Source: Actinomycetota bacterium (GTDB lineage: Bacteria; Actinomycetota; Actinomycetes; Mycobacteriales; Jatrophihabitantaceae). From it: a stretch of DNA of 9,239 nt. Where the stretch lies: positions 1-9,239 of the forward strand of contig JAFAWL010000275.1 of the NCBI GenBank assembly GCA_019241805.1, written 5' to 3'. The notes beneath the pieces are model-generated. The model saw only the letters and a list, made by a program, of their open reading frames with translations, had not been told where the DNA came from and did no database searches. Numbering within the stretch: the first letter of the stretch is position 1; each line of letters starts with the position of its first letter. Made by a program: the position numbers and the translations under genes. Shown piece by piece: positions 1 to 5,641 of the stretch.

Positions 1-425
1 CTCATGCGGGCCGATCCTTCGACGGCGGCGTCCGAACGCACACAGAAGATCTGCCGGGCGGTTGCCGCCGCCGATACGGCGGCGTTCGTCACCGCATCGT
101 TCGTGCAGGCCAGAACGAGCCAGGCACCGTCCAGGTCAGTCGGTCGGAAGCTTCGCCGAACCAATCGGAGGGAGCCGATATAACTCGCATCGCCAGACAG
201 CGCGGAGTCGGACGGCCCGAGGCGGTCCGCGTCGAACACGGCATCGTCGATCACGGCATCGTCACGGCCCGCGTCCGAGAGTTCCGCCGCGATCACCGGC
301 GCGATCACCACGACATGCGCCCCGGCCGCTTGCAGCAACGGCACCCGCCGCACCGCCACCCGGCCGGCGCCGACTACCACGACGCGGCGCGCACGGACGT
401 CGACGAGCAATGGAAGATCGCTCAC
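1..425 (-). CDS. cysG: Siroheme synthase, N-terminal precorrin-2 dehydrogenase domain (partial, runs off left edge)
   Basis: The frame opens at GTG 425 and stays open for 141 codons to the window edge, so the C-terminus is missing. Residues 15-27 form a Rossmann motif of the precorrin-2 dehydrogenase/sirohydrochlorin ferrochelatase family (VVVVGAGRVAVRR). They are followed by TDLDGAW (96-102), TND (108-110) and IFCVRSD near residues 125-131, all in family order. This domain oxidises precorrin-2 to sirohydrochlorin with NAD+ and inserts iron to give siroheme, the cofactor of SirA, which fits its place as the last gene seen of the leftward cys operon. Whether a methyltransferase domain is fused downstream cannot be seen. 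Residues about 55-80 are longer than I expect and include a short tandem duplication. The gap to cysN is 58 nt and the ribosome-binding site is weak. The family is clear; the symbol is by analogy. Confidence 0.88.
   Translation of the reverse strand, partial: MSDLPLLVDVRARRVVVVGAGRVAVRRVPLLQAAGAHVVVIAPVIAAELSDAGRDDAVIDDAVFDADRLGPSDSALSGDASYIGSLRLVRRSFRPTDLDGAWLVLACTNDAVTNAAVSAAATARQIFCVRSDAAVEGSARM
234..263. repeat. Two tandem 15-bp copies inside the cysG-like gene
   Basis: Bases 234-248 and 249-263 are adjacent copies that differ at one position (14 of 15 identical). The unit is a multiple of three, so the frame is kept; on the coding strand the copies encode DDAVI and DDAVF. They lie in a stretch that looks expanded relative to the usual family sequence. 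Confidence 0.85.
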
Positions 426-483
426 CCTGGCATCGTCCCGGCCGATACACGTCGGCTCGAGCGCGGTCGAACGGTCGGCCCGA

Positions 484-1734
484 TCACACGTGGGCGATCA
501 TGCCGGCGGCGACCGTCGCACCGCTCGATTCATCGACGAGCAGGAACGCGCCGGTGGCGCGGTTGAGCTCGTACGGATCGACGAAGATGGGCTCGGCGGT
601 GCGCACATAGACAGTGCCGATGTCGTTCAGTTCGAGTTCACCTGTGTGGATGCTGGAAACACTGGAGATGTCCAGACGCGACCGCACATCGTCGACCACC
701 GCCCGCACCTCCCTCGTCGTGTGCCGCAGGGCAAAGCGATCGCCGGGTCGTAGCGGGCGGTCCGACAGCCAACAGATCGTCGCGGTCACCCGATTGGTCA
801 TCACCGGCCGGGGCTCGACGTCGACCGCGAGCAGATCGCCCCGGGTGACGTCGATGTCGTCGGCCAGTCGGACGACCACCGAGCGGCCGATCTCGGCCTG
901 CTCGATCGATCCGTCGGCGGTGTCGATACCCGCCACCGTCGTCGTCCGTGCGGAAGGCAGGGCGATTACTGAATCCCCGACTCGCAGCGCACCACCCTCG
1001 ACCCGTCCGGCGTAGCCACGGTAATCGGGAAATTCCGCAGTGCGGGGGCGCATGACCATCTGCACCGGGAAGCGGGCCGGGATAGCCGCAAGATCGTGCG
1101 GCGAGACGCTTTCCAGGTAGTCCAACAAGGACGGCCCGGTATACCACGGCATGTTCGCCGATCGGTCGACGACATTGTCGCCGGCGAGCGCGGCGACCGG
1201 AATCGGCGTGAAGCGCTCCAGACGCAGACCGTCGGCCGCCTTGGCGAAGTCGGTCACGATCGTGTCGAAGACGTCCTCGGCAAAGTCGACGAGGTCCATC
1301 TTGTTCACCGCAAGGACGACCTCGCCGACGCGCAGCAATGATGCGACCGCCGCATGCCGTTTGGTCTGCTCGACAACGCCCGACCGGGCATCGACGAGAA
1401 TCACCGCGACGTCGGCCGTGGAGGCACCGGTGACGGTGTTGCGGGTGTACTGCACGTGACCCGGGGTGTCGGCCAGGACGAACGTGCGATTCGCCGTCGC
1501 GAAGTACCGGTAGGCGACGTCGATCGTGATTCCCTGCTCACGTTCGGCGCGCAGGCCGTCGACCAACAGGGCCAGGTCGGCGCCCTCGTAGCCGCGGCGC
1601 TCACTAGCCGCCTCGACCGCGCTCAACTGGTCACTCAGCACCGCCTTGGCGTCATGCAACAGTCGACCGACCAAGGTGGACTTCCCGTCGTCGACCGAAC
1701 CGGCGGTGACGACGCGTAGCAGTTGTCCGGGCAT
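484..1734 (-). CDS. cysN: Sulfate adenylyltransferase subunit 1 (ATP sulfurylase GTPase)
   Basis: This 416-residue protein is the GTP-hydrolysing subunit that, with CysD, makes adenosine 5'-phosphosulfate from ATP and sulfate in the cytoplasm. The translation-factor-type GTPase motifs are all present: P-loop GSVDDGKST (12-20), GIT (68-70), DTPGH (89-93) and NKMD (144-147). EF-Tu-like beta-barrel domains follow. The length fits a stand-alone CysN; there is no C-terminal APS kinase fusion of the CysNC type, and a separate cysC is present upstream. The ATG lies 3 nt after the cysD stop, so the two subunits are probably co-translated. The start is well placed because the P-loop begins 11 residues in, as expected. 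Confidence 0.97.
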   Translation of the reverse strand: MPGQLLRVVTAGSVDDGKSTLVGRLLHDAKAVLSDQLSAVEAASERRGYEGADLALLVDGLRAEREQGITIDVAYRYFATANRTFVLADTPGHVQYTRNTVTGASTADVAVILVDARSGVVEQTKRHAAVASLLRVGEVVLAVNKMDLVDFAEDVFDTIVTDFAKAADGLRLERFTPIPVAALAGDNVVDRSANMPWYTGPSLLDYLESVSPHDLAAIPARFPVQMVMRPRTAEFPDYRGYAGRVEGGALRVGDSVIALPSARTTTVAGIDTADGSIEQAEIGRSVVVRLADDIDVTRGDLLAVDVEPRPVMTNRVTATICWLSDRPLRPGDRFALRHTTREVRAVVDDVRSRLDISSVSSIHTGELELNDIGTVYVRTAEPIFVDPYELNRATGAFLLVDESSGATVAAGMIAHV

Positions 1735-1737
1735 CGA

Positions 1738-2658
1738 CTAGAAGTAGCCCTGGCGCTTGCGGTCTTCCATCGCTGCTTCACTGGCGCGGTCGTCGGCCCG
1801 CGAGGCCCCTCGTTCGGACACCGTCGATGCCGCCGTCTCGGAGATAACCGCCGACACGTCCTGCGCGACAGAGGACACCGCTCCGGTGCAGGTCGCGTCA
1901 CCGACGGTGCGGTAGCGCACCCATTCGCTGCGCACGGTCTCGCCGTCACGCGGAGGCGTCCAGTCGGTGACGGCCATGAGCATGCCGTCGCGGTCGAACA
2001 CAGCCCGCTCGTGCGCGTAGTAGATCGAGGGCACTTCGATGCCCTCACGCTCGATGTAGGACCAGACGTCGAGTTCGGTCCAGTTCGACAGCGGGAAGAC
2101 GCGGACGTGTTCACCGGGCCGGTGCCGGCCGTTGTACAGGTCCCAGAGTTCAGGCCGTTGGTTGCGCGGGTCCCATTGCCCGAAATCGTCGCGGACGCTG
2201 AACACGCGCTCCTTCGCCCGAGCCTTCTCCTCGTCGCGTCGCCCGCCGCCCAGGACGGCGTCGAAGCGATTCTCGGCGATCGCGTCGAGCAGCGTCACGG
2301 TCTGAAGTGGATTACGCGATTGTCCGGGCGTCTCGTGCACGCGCCCGCGATCGATCGAATCCTGCACACTGGCGACGACGAGCCGGACCCCCAGCCGGCC
2401 CAGGTGCCGATCGCGATACTCGATAACCTCCGGGAAGTTGTGCCCGGTGTCGACGTGCATCACAGCGAAGGGCAGCCGCGCCGGCCAGAACGCTTTGATC
2501 GCGAGGTGGAGCATCACGATCGAGTCCTTGCCGCCGGAGAACAGCACGACCGGGCGCTCGAACTGGCCGCCCACCTCGCGGATTATGTGGATCGCCTCGT
2601 CCTCGAGATCGGTGAGCCAAGCCCGCTCGAGGGTCAACTCGTCCGCCGCGAGAGTCAT
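1738..2658 (-). CDS. cysD: Sulfate adenylyltransferase subunit 2 (ATP sulfurylase catalytic subunit)
   Basis: This 306-residue protein is the catalytic partner of CysN and belongs to the PP-loop ATP pyrophosphatase family. The PP-loop SGGKDS is at residues 41-46, and HVDTGHNFPEVIEYRD follows as in known CysD proteins. The C-terminus ends in the hallmark MEDRKRQGYF, so the protein is complete. Its ATG overlaps the cysC stop in an ATGA arrangement, which suggests translational coupling, and cysN follows after 3 nt. A long open frame on the opposite strand across this gene is a GC-rich shadow without recognisable domains. Confidence 0.97.
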   Translation of the reverse strand: MTLAADELTLERAWLTDLEDEAIHIIREVGGQFERPVVLFSGGKDSIVMLHLAIKAFWPARLPFAVMHVDTGHNFPEVIEYRDRHLGRLGVRLVVASVQDSIDRGRVHETPGQSRNPLQTVTLLDAIAENRFDAVLGGGRRDEEKARAKERVFSVRDDFGQWDPRNQRPELWDLYNGRHRPGEHVRVFPLSNWTELDVWSYIEREGIEVPSIYYAHERAVFDRDGMLMAVTDWTPPRDGETVRSEWVRYRTVGDATCTGAVSSVAQDVSAVISETAASTVSERGASRADDRASEAAMEDRKRQGYF

Positions 2659-3251
2659 GTCGGATTCTCCTTGGTCACGAGCCGGTCGAGCCGCTCGACC
2701 GCATCTGAGACGGACAACACCGCGGTGTCGACCCGTAATTCCGGGGACAGCGGCGGCTCGTACTCACCGTCTATACCCGTCAAACCGCTCATCGCACCCT
2801 CGCGCTGGCGGGCGTACAGGCCCTTGACGTCGCGCTCGGCACAGACCTCGACGGCCGTCGCGACGTGAACCTCGAAGTAGCGCGTCCCGCCCTCGGTGTG
2901 CCGCTGCCGCACCTGGTCCCGGGCCGCGGCGAACGGAGACACCACGGCGGCGAGCACGATCACGCCGTTACGAGCCAGCAGCTCGGCGACCCAGCCGATC
3001 CGTGCGACGTTGGCATCGCGATCGGCCCGGCTGTATCCCAGCTCCGGCGAGAGAACCGGACGCACGGCGTCACCGTCAAGGACCTCGACCCGATGACCCG
3101 CCGACCGCAGGCGGTCAGCCAGGGCGAGGGCCAAGGTGGTCTTGCCCGCGCTCGGCAGCCCGGTAAACCACACGGTGGCGCCCGTGCCGACGTCGTTACC
3201 GGCGGCTGACGCGATCGCGGCGAGCGGCTCGAGAGCCGTCTGCGGGGGCAT
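2655..3251 (-). CDS. cysC: Adenylylsulfate (APS) kinase
   Basis: This 198-residue protein phosphorylates APS to PAPS. Walker A GLPSAGKTT is at residues 31-39, the substrate motif LDGDAVR at 58-64 (often DGDNVR in other CysC proteins, so Asn is Ala here), then a VVSPF segment, VKGLYARQREG and GLTGIDGEYEPP, all typical of CysC. The frame is open far upstream, but ATG 3251 is preferred. It has a GAGGA ribosome-binding site 8 nt upstream, gives the usual family length, and the sequence before it does not resemble CysC. It is the first full-length gene of the leftward operon and ends in an ATGA overlap with cysD. Since the CysH here looks like an APS reductase, this enzyme may serve sulfation or APS control rather than the main reductive route; that is inference. 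Confidence 0.95.
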   Translation of the reverse strand: MPPQTALEPLAAIASAAGNDVGTGATVWFTGLPSAGKTTLALALADRLRSAGHRVEVLDGDAVRPVLSPELGYSRADRDANVARIGWVAELLARNGVIVLAAVVSPFAAARDQVRQRHTEGGTRYFEVHVATAVEVCAERDVKGLYARQREGAMSGLTGIDGEYEPPLSPELRVDTAVLSVSDAVERLDRLVTKENPT

Positions 3252-3252
3252 A

Positions 3253-3265
3253 TGAGGAATCCTCA
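3253..3265 (-). promoter_or_regulatory. Hairpin enclosing the cysC ribosome-binding site
   Basis: Read on the minus strand the sequence is TGAGG-ATT-CCTCA, a perfect 5-bp stem with a 3-nt loop, ending 1 nt before the cysC ATG. It contains the GAGGA Shine-Dalgarno sequence. It could hide the site from ribosomes; as DNA it is also a 13-bp palindrome that a protein might bind. Structure is seen; function is inferred. Confidence 0.55.
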
Positions 3266-3289
3266 CGGTGTCGTCTGTGCGTCGGCAGT

Positions 3290-3336
3290 GAGCGACCCAG
3301 GTGCCGCCGAGTCGCTCGCGGGGGCTCGTCTCGGCG
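3290..3336 (-). promoter_or_regulatory. Two mutually exclusive hairpins in the cysC leader (attenuator-like)
   Basis: On the minus-strand transcript CGCCGAG (3336-3330) can pair with CTCGGCG (3311-3305), a perfect 7-bp stem. GAGCGAC (3317-3311) can pair with GTCGCTC (3296-3290), also 7 bp. The 5' arm of the second stem lies in the loop of the first and they share base 3311, so only one can form as a simple hairpin. A smaller stem, 3372-3376 with 3354-3358, lies just after the leader-peptide stop. No U-tract follows, so an intrinsic terminator is not evident. In such GC-rich DNA short stems can arise by chance. Confidence 0.4.
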
Positions 3337-3378
3337 ACCCGCAACCGGCCGCCGGCGACTACTCGAAGAGCTCGCCCG

Positions 3379-3456
3379 TCAGGCGACCAGACACGCCGCG
3401 CTGACGACGCGCTGCAGATCGACATGCAGACGTGCGACCAGCGGGACGGCGGACAT
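3379..3456 (-). CDS. Putative cysteine-sensing leader peptide upstream of cysC
   Basis: A 25-codon frame starts at ATG 3456 and stops 127 nt before cysC. Its core, RLHVDLQRVVSAAC (residues 9-22), has the pattern of the short leader peptides found upstream of actinobacterial sulfur genes, with one Cys near the end. It aligns with the plus-strand leader at 3606-3689: shared PL near residue 5, an Arg, VDL, RV, AA and Cys, with one gap. An in-frame ATG at 3465 would add three residues. ATG 3456 is preferred because it brings the Cys to residue 22 (23 in the other leader) and sets the same distance to the shared upstream element. The likely role is to stall or slow ribosomes when Cys-tRNA is short, changing folding of the RNA before cysC. 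Translation is not proven. Confidence 0.72.
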   Translation of the reverse strand: MSAVPLVARLHVDLQRVVSAACLVA

Positions 3457-3463
3457 GTCCACC

Positions 3464-3475
3464 ATGTTCCCACAC
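3464..3475 (-). promoter_or_regulatory. Extended -10-like element before the cysC leader peptide
   Basis: The minus strand reads GTGTGGGAACAT, matching 10 of 12 bases of the element before the other leader peptide. It can be read as TGG followed by a weak -10 hexamer GAACAT, placing a transcript start at or next to ATG 3456, hence a leaderless mRNA. No convincing -35 box was seen. It could instead be an operator repeat. Confidence 0.4.
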
Positions 3476-3587
3476 CCCGGCCGAAGCAGAAGACCGTGAC
3501 GGCCGCCGGAGACGTGTCCCGGATCACTGTCGCCGACTGGCCGTGGAAGCATCCGGGGCCCGTCGGCGGTACCTGGGCGACCCCGAC

Positions 3588-3599
3588 GTGTGGGATCGT
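3588..3599 (+). promoter_or_regulatory. Extended -10-like element before the sirA leader peptide
   Basis: GTGTGGGATCGT matches 10 of 12 bases of the minus-strand element at 3475-3464. The hexamer GATCGT, preceded by TGG, ends 6 nt before ATG 3606, a spacing that fits transcription starting on the A of the ATG. AGGAG also lies here but only 1 nt before the ATG, too close for a normal Shine-Dalgarno, which favours leaderless translation. No clear -35 box. Confidence 0.4.
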
Positions 3600-3605
3600 A
3601 GGAGT

Positions 3606-3689
3606 ATGCGCCCGTCCCCGTTGCTGACTTCCCGTCGGTACGTGGACCTGCTCCGCGTCACCGCCGCGGCCTGTTCCCCCGGTTGCTGA
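3606..3689 (+). CDS. Putative cysteine-sensing leader peptide upstream of sirA
   Basis: A 27-codon frame starts at ATG 3606 and stops 91 nt before the sirA ATG. Residues 9-23, SRRYVDLLRVTAAAC, carry the pattern of actinobacterial sulfur-gene leader peptides; Cys occurs at 23 and again as the last residue, 27. It resembles the minus-strand leader in length, motif and Cys position. Cysteine-responsive attenuation by short upstream frames has been described in mycobacteria, so the same role is likely: the ribosome's position at the Cys codons would set the fold of the following RNA and thereby expression of sirA and the genes behind it. Expression is not shown by the sequence alone. Confidence 0.8.
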   Translation: MRPSPLLTSRRYVDLLRVTAAACSPGC

Positions 3690-3742
3690 ACCAGTCCGGC
3701 GGGCTTGCCTGCCCCTCGGTCTCGCGGCTCGGTGCGGCCGCG
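3665..3742 (+). promoter_or_regulatory. Alternative RNA pairings in the sirA leader
   Basis: Three pairings are visible. GGCGGG (3698-3703) and CCTGCC (3708-3713) enclose a CTTG tetraloop with one G-U pair. CGCGGC (3723-3728) pairs with GCCGCG (3737-3742). CGCGGCC (3665-3671), just before the leader's first Cys codon, can pair instead with GGCCGCG (3736-3742), which excludes the second hairpin. A ribosome paused on the Cys codon would cover 3665-3671 and so favour the local hairpin. There is no U-tract. This is an inspection-level fold only. Confidence 0.35.
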
Positions 3743-3764
3743 TCCTCAACGACACGAATCCCGA

Positions 3765-3779
3765 AGGGACGTCATCCCT
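3765..3779 (+). promoter_or_regulatory. Hairpin enclosing the sirA ribosome-binding site
   Basis: AGGGA (3765-3769) pairs perfectly with TCCCT (3775-3779) across a 5-nt loop, ending 1 nt before ATG 3781. The GAAGGGA Shine-Dalgarno (3763-3769) is in the stem. With the stem closed the site would be hidden; the arrangement mirrors that at cysC. Confidence 0.55.
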
Positions 3780-3780
3780 G

Positions 3781-5427
3781 ATGCCTGCGCGCAAGGGGCA
3801 AGGCCAGTGGGCCCTTGGCTACCGCGAGCCGCTCAACCCGAACGAACGTAGCAAACGCGACAACGACGGGTTGCTCGTCCGGCAGCGGATCATCGACATC
3901 TATCAACACACCGGATTCGCCGGAATCGACCCGGCCGATCTGCGGGGCCGCTTCCGCTGGTACGGGCTCTACACGCAGCGGCGGCCCGGCATCGCCGGAG
4001 GACGAACCGCGATCCTCGAGCCTGAAGAGCTCGACGACGAGTTCTTCATGATGCGCATCCGGATCGACGGCGGCGCCCTGACCGCCGAGCAACTGAGCGT
4101 CGTCGGCGAGATCGCGACCACGTACGGCCGGGATCTGGCCGACATCACCGACCGCCAGAACGTGCAGCTGCACTGGATACGCGTCGAGGACGTGCCCACG
4201 ATCTGGGCCAAGCTGGAGGCGGTCGGTCTCTCGACGACCGAAGCATGCGGTGACACGCCGCGCGTGATGCTGGGCTGCCCGGTGGAAGGCGTATCCGAGG
4301 ACGGCGTGCTGGATGCCGGTCCCGCGCTGCGCCAGACCGTCGAGACCTACCTGGGTGACCCCGCGTTCTCGAACCTGCCCCGGAAGTTCAAGACATCGAT
4401 CAGCGGTTGCTCACGGCACTGCACCAACCACGAGATCAACGACGTCGCGTTCGTCGCCGTCCGCCGCCCGGACGGGACCACCGGCTTCGACGTCTACGTC
4501 GGCGGCGGCCTGTCGACCAACCCGATGTTCGCGCAGCGGCTCGGGGTGTTCGTCGAGCCCGACGAGGTCAGCGAGGTCTGGGCCGGCGTCGCGTCAGTTT
4601 TCCGTGACTACGGCTATCGCCGCTCACGCAACCACGCGCGCATGAAGTTCCTCGTGGCCGATTGGGGCACCGAGCGGTTTCGCGAGGTGCTCGAGAAGGA
4701 GTACCTCGGCCGGGCCCTGCCCGACTACGAGGAGCCGATCGTCTCGCCCGCGAACCGGGATCACGTCGGCGTCGAACGTCAACTGGACGGTCTGTTCACG
4801 GTCGGCGCGACCACCAAGGCAGGCCGCACGTCGGGGACTGCGCTGAGCAGTCTCGCCGTGCTGGCCGGCCGCCTCGGTGACGGACGCGTGCGGCTGACCG
4901 CCCAACAAGGCGTAGTCGTGCTGGGCGTCGCCGAAGATGACGTCGAGGCCGTCGTGGCCGGCCTTGACGAGCTTGGCCTGGCGGCCCGCCCGTCAGCTTT
5001 TCATCGGGGCACGATTGCCTGCACCGGCATCGAATTCTGCAAACTCGCGATCGTCGAAACCAAGGGCCGGGCCGAGTCGATCCGGCAGGAGCTGGAACGG
5101 CGCCTGCCCGACTTCGACACCCCGATCACGATCAACGTGAACGGCTGCCCGAACTCCTGCGCCCGCTTCCAAGTGGCCGACATCGGGTTCAAGGGCATCG
5201 TGCAGCGCGGCCCGGACGGCGAGGACGTCGAAGCTTTCCAGGTCCACCTGGGCGGCCAGCTCGGGTCCGAGGCCTCCTTCGGCCGTAAGTTTCGCGGCTT
5301 GAAGGTGCTCGCCGACGAGGCGCCGGATTACGCCGAACGGGTACTGCGTGGCTACCTCGATCGACGCGAGGACGGCGAGACCTTCGCCGCCTACGCGGCG
5401 CGCGCCGACGAGGACTGGCTGCAGTGA
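3781..5427 (+). CDS. sirA: Ferredoxin-dependent assimilatory sulfite reductase (SirA/NirA family)
   Basis: This 548-residue protein reduces sulfite to sulfide with six electrons from ferredoxin. The sequence matches the actinobacterial SirA type throughout: QWALGYREPLN near the start, DLRGRFRWYGLYTQR (53-67), DRQNVQLHW, GGGLSTNPMFAQRLG. The siroheme/4Fe-4S cysteines are C414 and C420 (CTGIEFC) and C456 and C460 (CPNSC). Y64 and C156 are spaced like the tyrosine-cysteine pair that is cross-linked near the siroheme in the M. tuberculosis enzyme. The N-terminal half also keeps a CX3C motif (C210, C214). ATG 3781 has GAAGGGA 11 nt upstream. It is the first full-length gene of the rightward operon. 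A nitrite reductase is the main alternative; the cys context and the Tyr-Cys pair argue for sulfite. Confidence 0.95.
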   Translation: MPARKGQGQWALGYREPLNPNERSKRDNDGLLVRQRIIDIYQHTGFAGIDPADLRGRFRWYGLYTQRRPGIAGGRTAILEPEELDDEFFMMRIRIDGGALTAEQLSVVGEIATTYGRDLADITDRQNVQLHWIRVEDVPTIWAKLEAVGLSTTEACGDTPRVMLGCPVEGVSEDGVLDAGPALRQTVETYLGDPAFSNLPRKFKTSISGCSRHCTNHEINDVAFVAVRRPDGTTGFDVYVGGGLSTNPMFAQRLGVFVEPDEVSEVWAGVASVFRDYGYRRSRNHARMKFLVADWGTERFREVLEKEYLGRALPDYEEPIVSPANRDHVGVERQLDGLFTVGATTKAGRTSGTALSSLAVLAGRLGDGRVRLTAQQGVVVLGVAEDDVEAVVAGLDELGLAARPSAFHRGTIACTGIEFCKLAIVETKGRAESIRQELERRLPDFDTPITINVNGCPNSCARFQVADIGFKGIVQRGPDGEDVEAFQVHLGGQLGSEASFGRKFRGLKVLADEAPDYAERVLRGYLDRREDGETFAAYAARADEDWLQ

Positions 5428-5440
5428 GCGGTCGTAGGGA

Positions 5441-5641
5441 ATGACCGAGCGGGCGGCGCCGTTCTACTGCCCGTATTGCGGTGACGAGGACCTCAGGCCG
5501 TTCGGTGACAAACACGGCGAGTGGCGTTGCGGGGCTTGTCAGCGAGTGTTTCGGCTGAACTATGTAGGCATCGCGGCCGATTGGACGTCGAGTGTCCGCA
5601 GCGCCGCGAAACCGTCGGCCGCGGGAGAGGGAGCCTCATGA
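5441..5641 (+). CDS. Small zinc-ribbon/rubredoxin-like protein between sirA and cysH
   Basis: A 66-residue protein begins 13 nt after the sirA stop and ends in an ATGA overlap with cysH. Four cysteines form CX2C-X16-CX2C (C10, C13, C30, C33; CPYCG then WRCGACQ), which would bind zinc or iron. The C-terminal third is low in complexity and rich in Ala and Ser. A stop codon lies just upstream in frame, so ATG 5441 is the only good start. GTAGGGA abuts it too closely for a normal ribosome site, so translation probably depends on ribosomes finishing sirA. Position between two iron-sulfur reductases suggests help with electron transfer or cluster assembly, but I do not know its function. The spacing between Cys pairs is shorter than in classical rubredoxin, which makes a structural zinc ribbon equally likely. 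Confidence 0.85.
   Translation: MTERAAPFYCPYCGDEDLRPFGDKHGEWRCGACQRVFRLNYVGIAADWTSSVRSAAKPSAAGEGAS

Larger units (their letters stand above)
3252..3780. promoter_or_regulatory. Divergent regulatory region between the two cys operons
   Basis: This 529-bp region holds no full-size gene. In order it contains the cysC ribosome-site hairpin, alternative hairpins, the minus-strand leader peptide, a central stretch of about 110 bp bounded by an inverted 8-bp repeat (TCCCACAC at 3468-3475, GTGTGGGA at 3588-3595), the plus-strand leader peptide, further hairpins and the sirA ribosome-site hairpin. The whole layout is roughly mirror-symmetric. In the central stretch I see no clear -35 boxes and no regulator site I can name. 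Confidence 0.75.

Noticed and set aside
62..610. Plus-strand open frame over the left edge
   Set aside because: Very rich in Arg, Pro and Ser without motifs, and antisense to the cysG-like gene and the end of cysN.
1723..2868. Long open frame (381 codons) on the plus strand opposite cysD
   Set aside because: It is antisense to the clear PP-loop gene cysD, shows no recognisable domain, and its length is explained by high GC third-position bias.
3734..3741. GCGGCCGC palindrome as a possible operator
   Set aside because: Short GC-only palindromes are frequent by chance in such DNA; it is better considered as part of the leader RNA pairings.
3765..3780. Intrinsic terminator just before sirA
   Set aside because: The stem is only 5 bp, has no U-tract, and contains the ribosome-binding site, so translational hiding fits better.
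3252..3794. N-terminal extension of cysC up to 3794
   Set aside because: The upstream residues do not resemble APS kinase, would overlap sirA, and run through the leader region in another frame; ATG 3251 has a proper ribosome site and gives normal length.
5521..5637. Longer cysH start at 5521
   Set aside because: The extra residues are the zinc-ribbon gene read in another frame; ATG 5638 has a strong ribosome site and an ATGA overlap.
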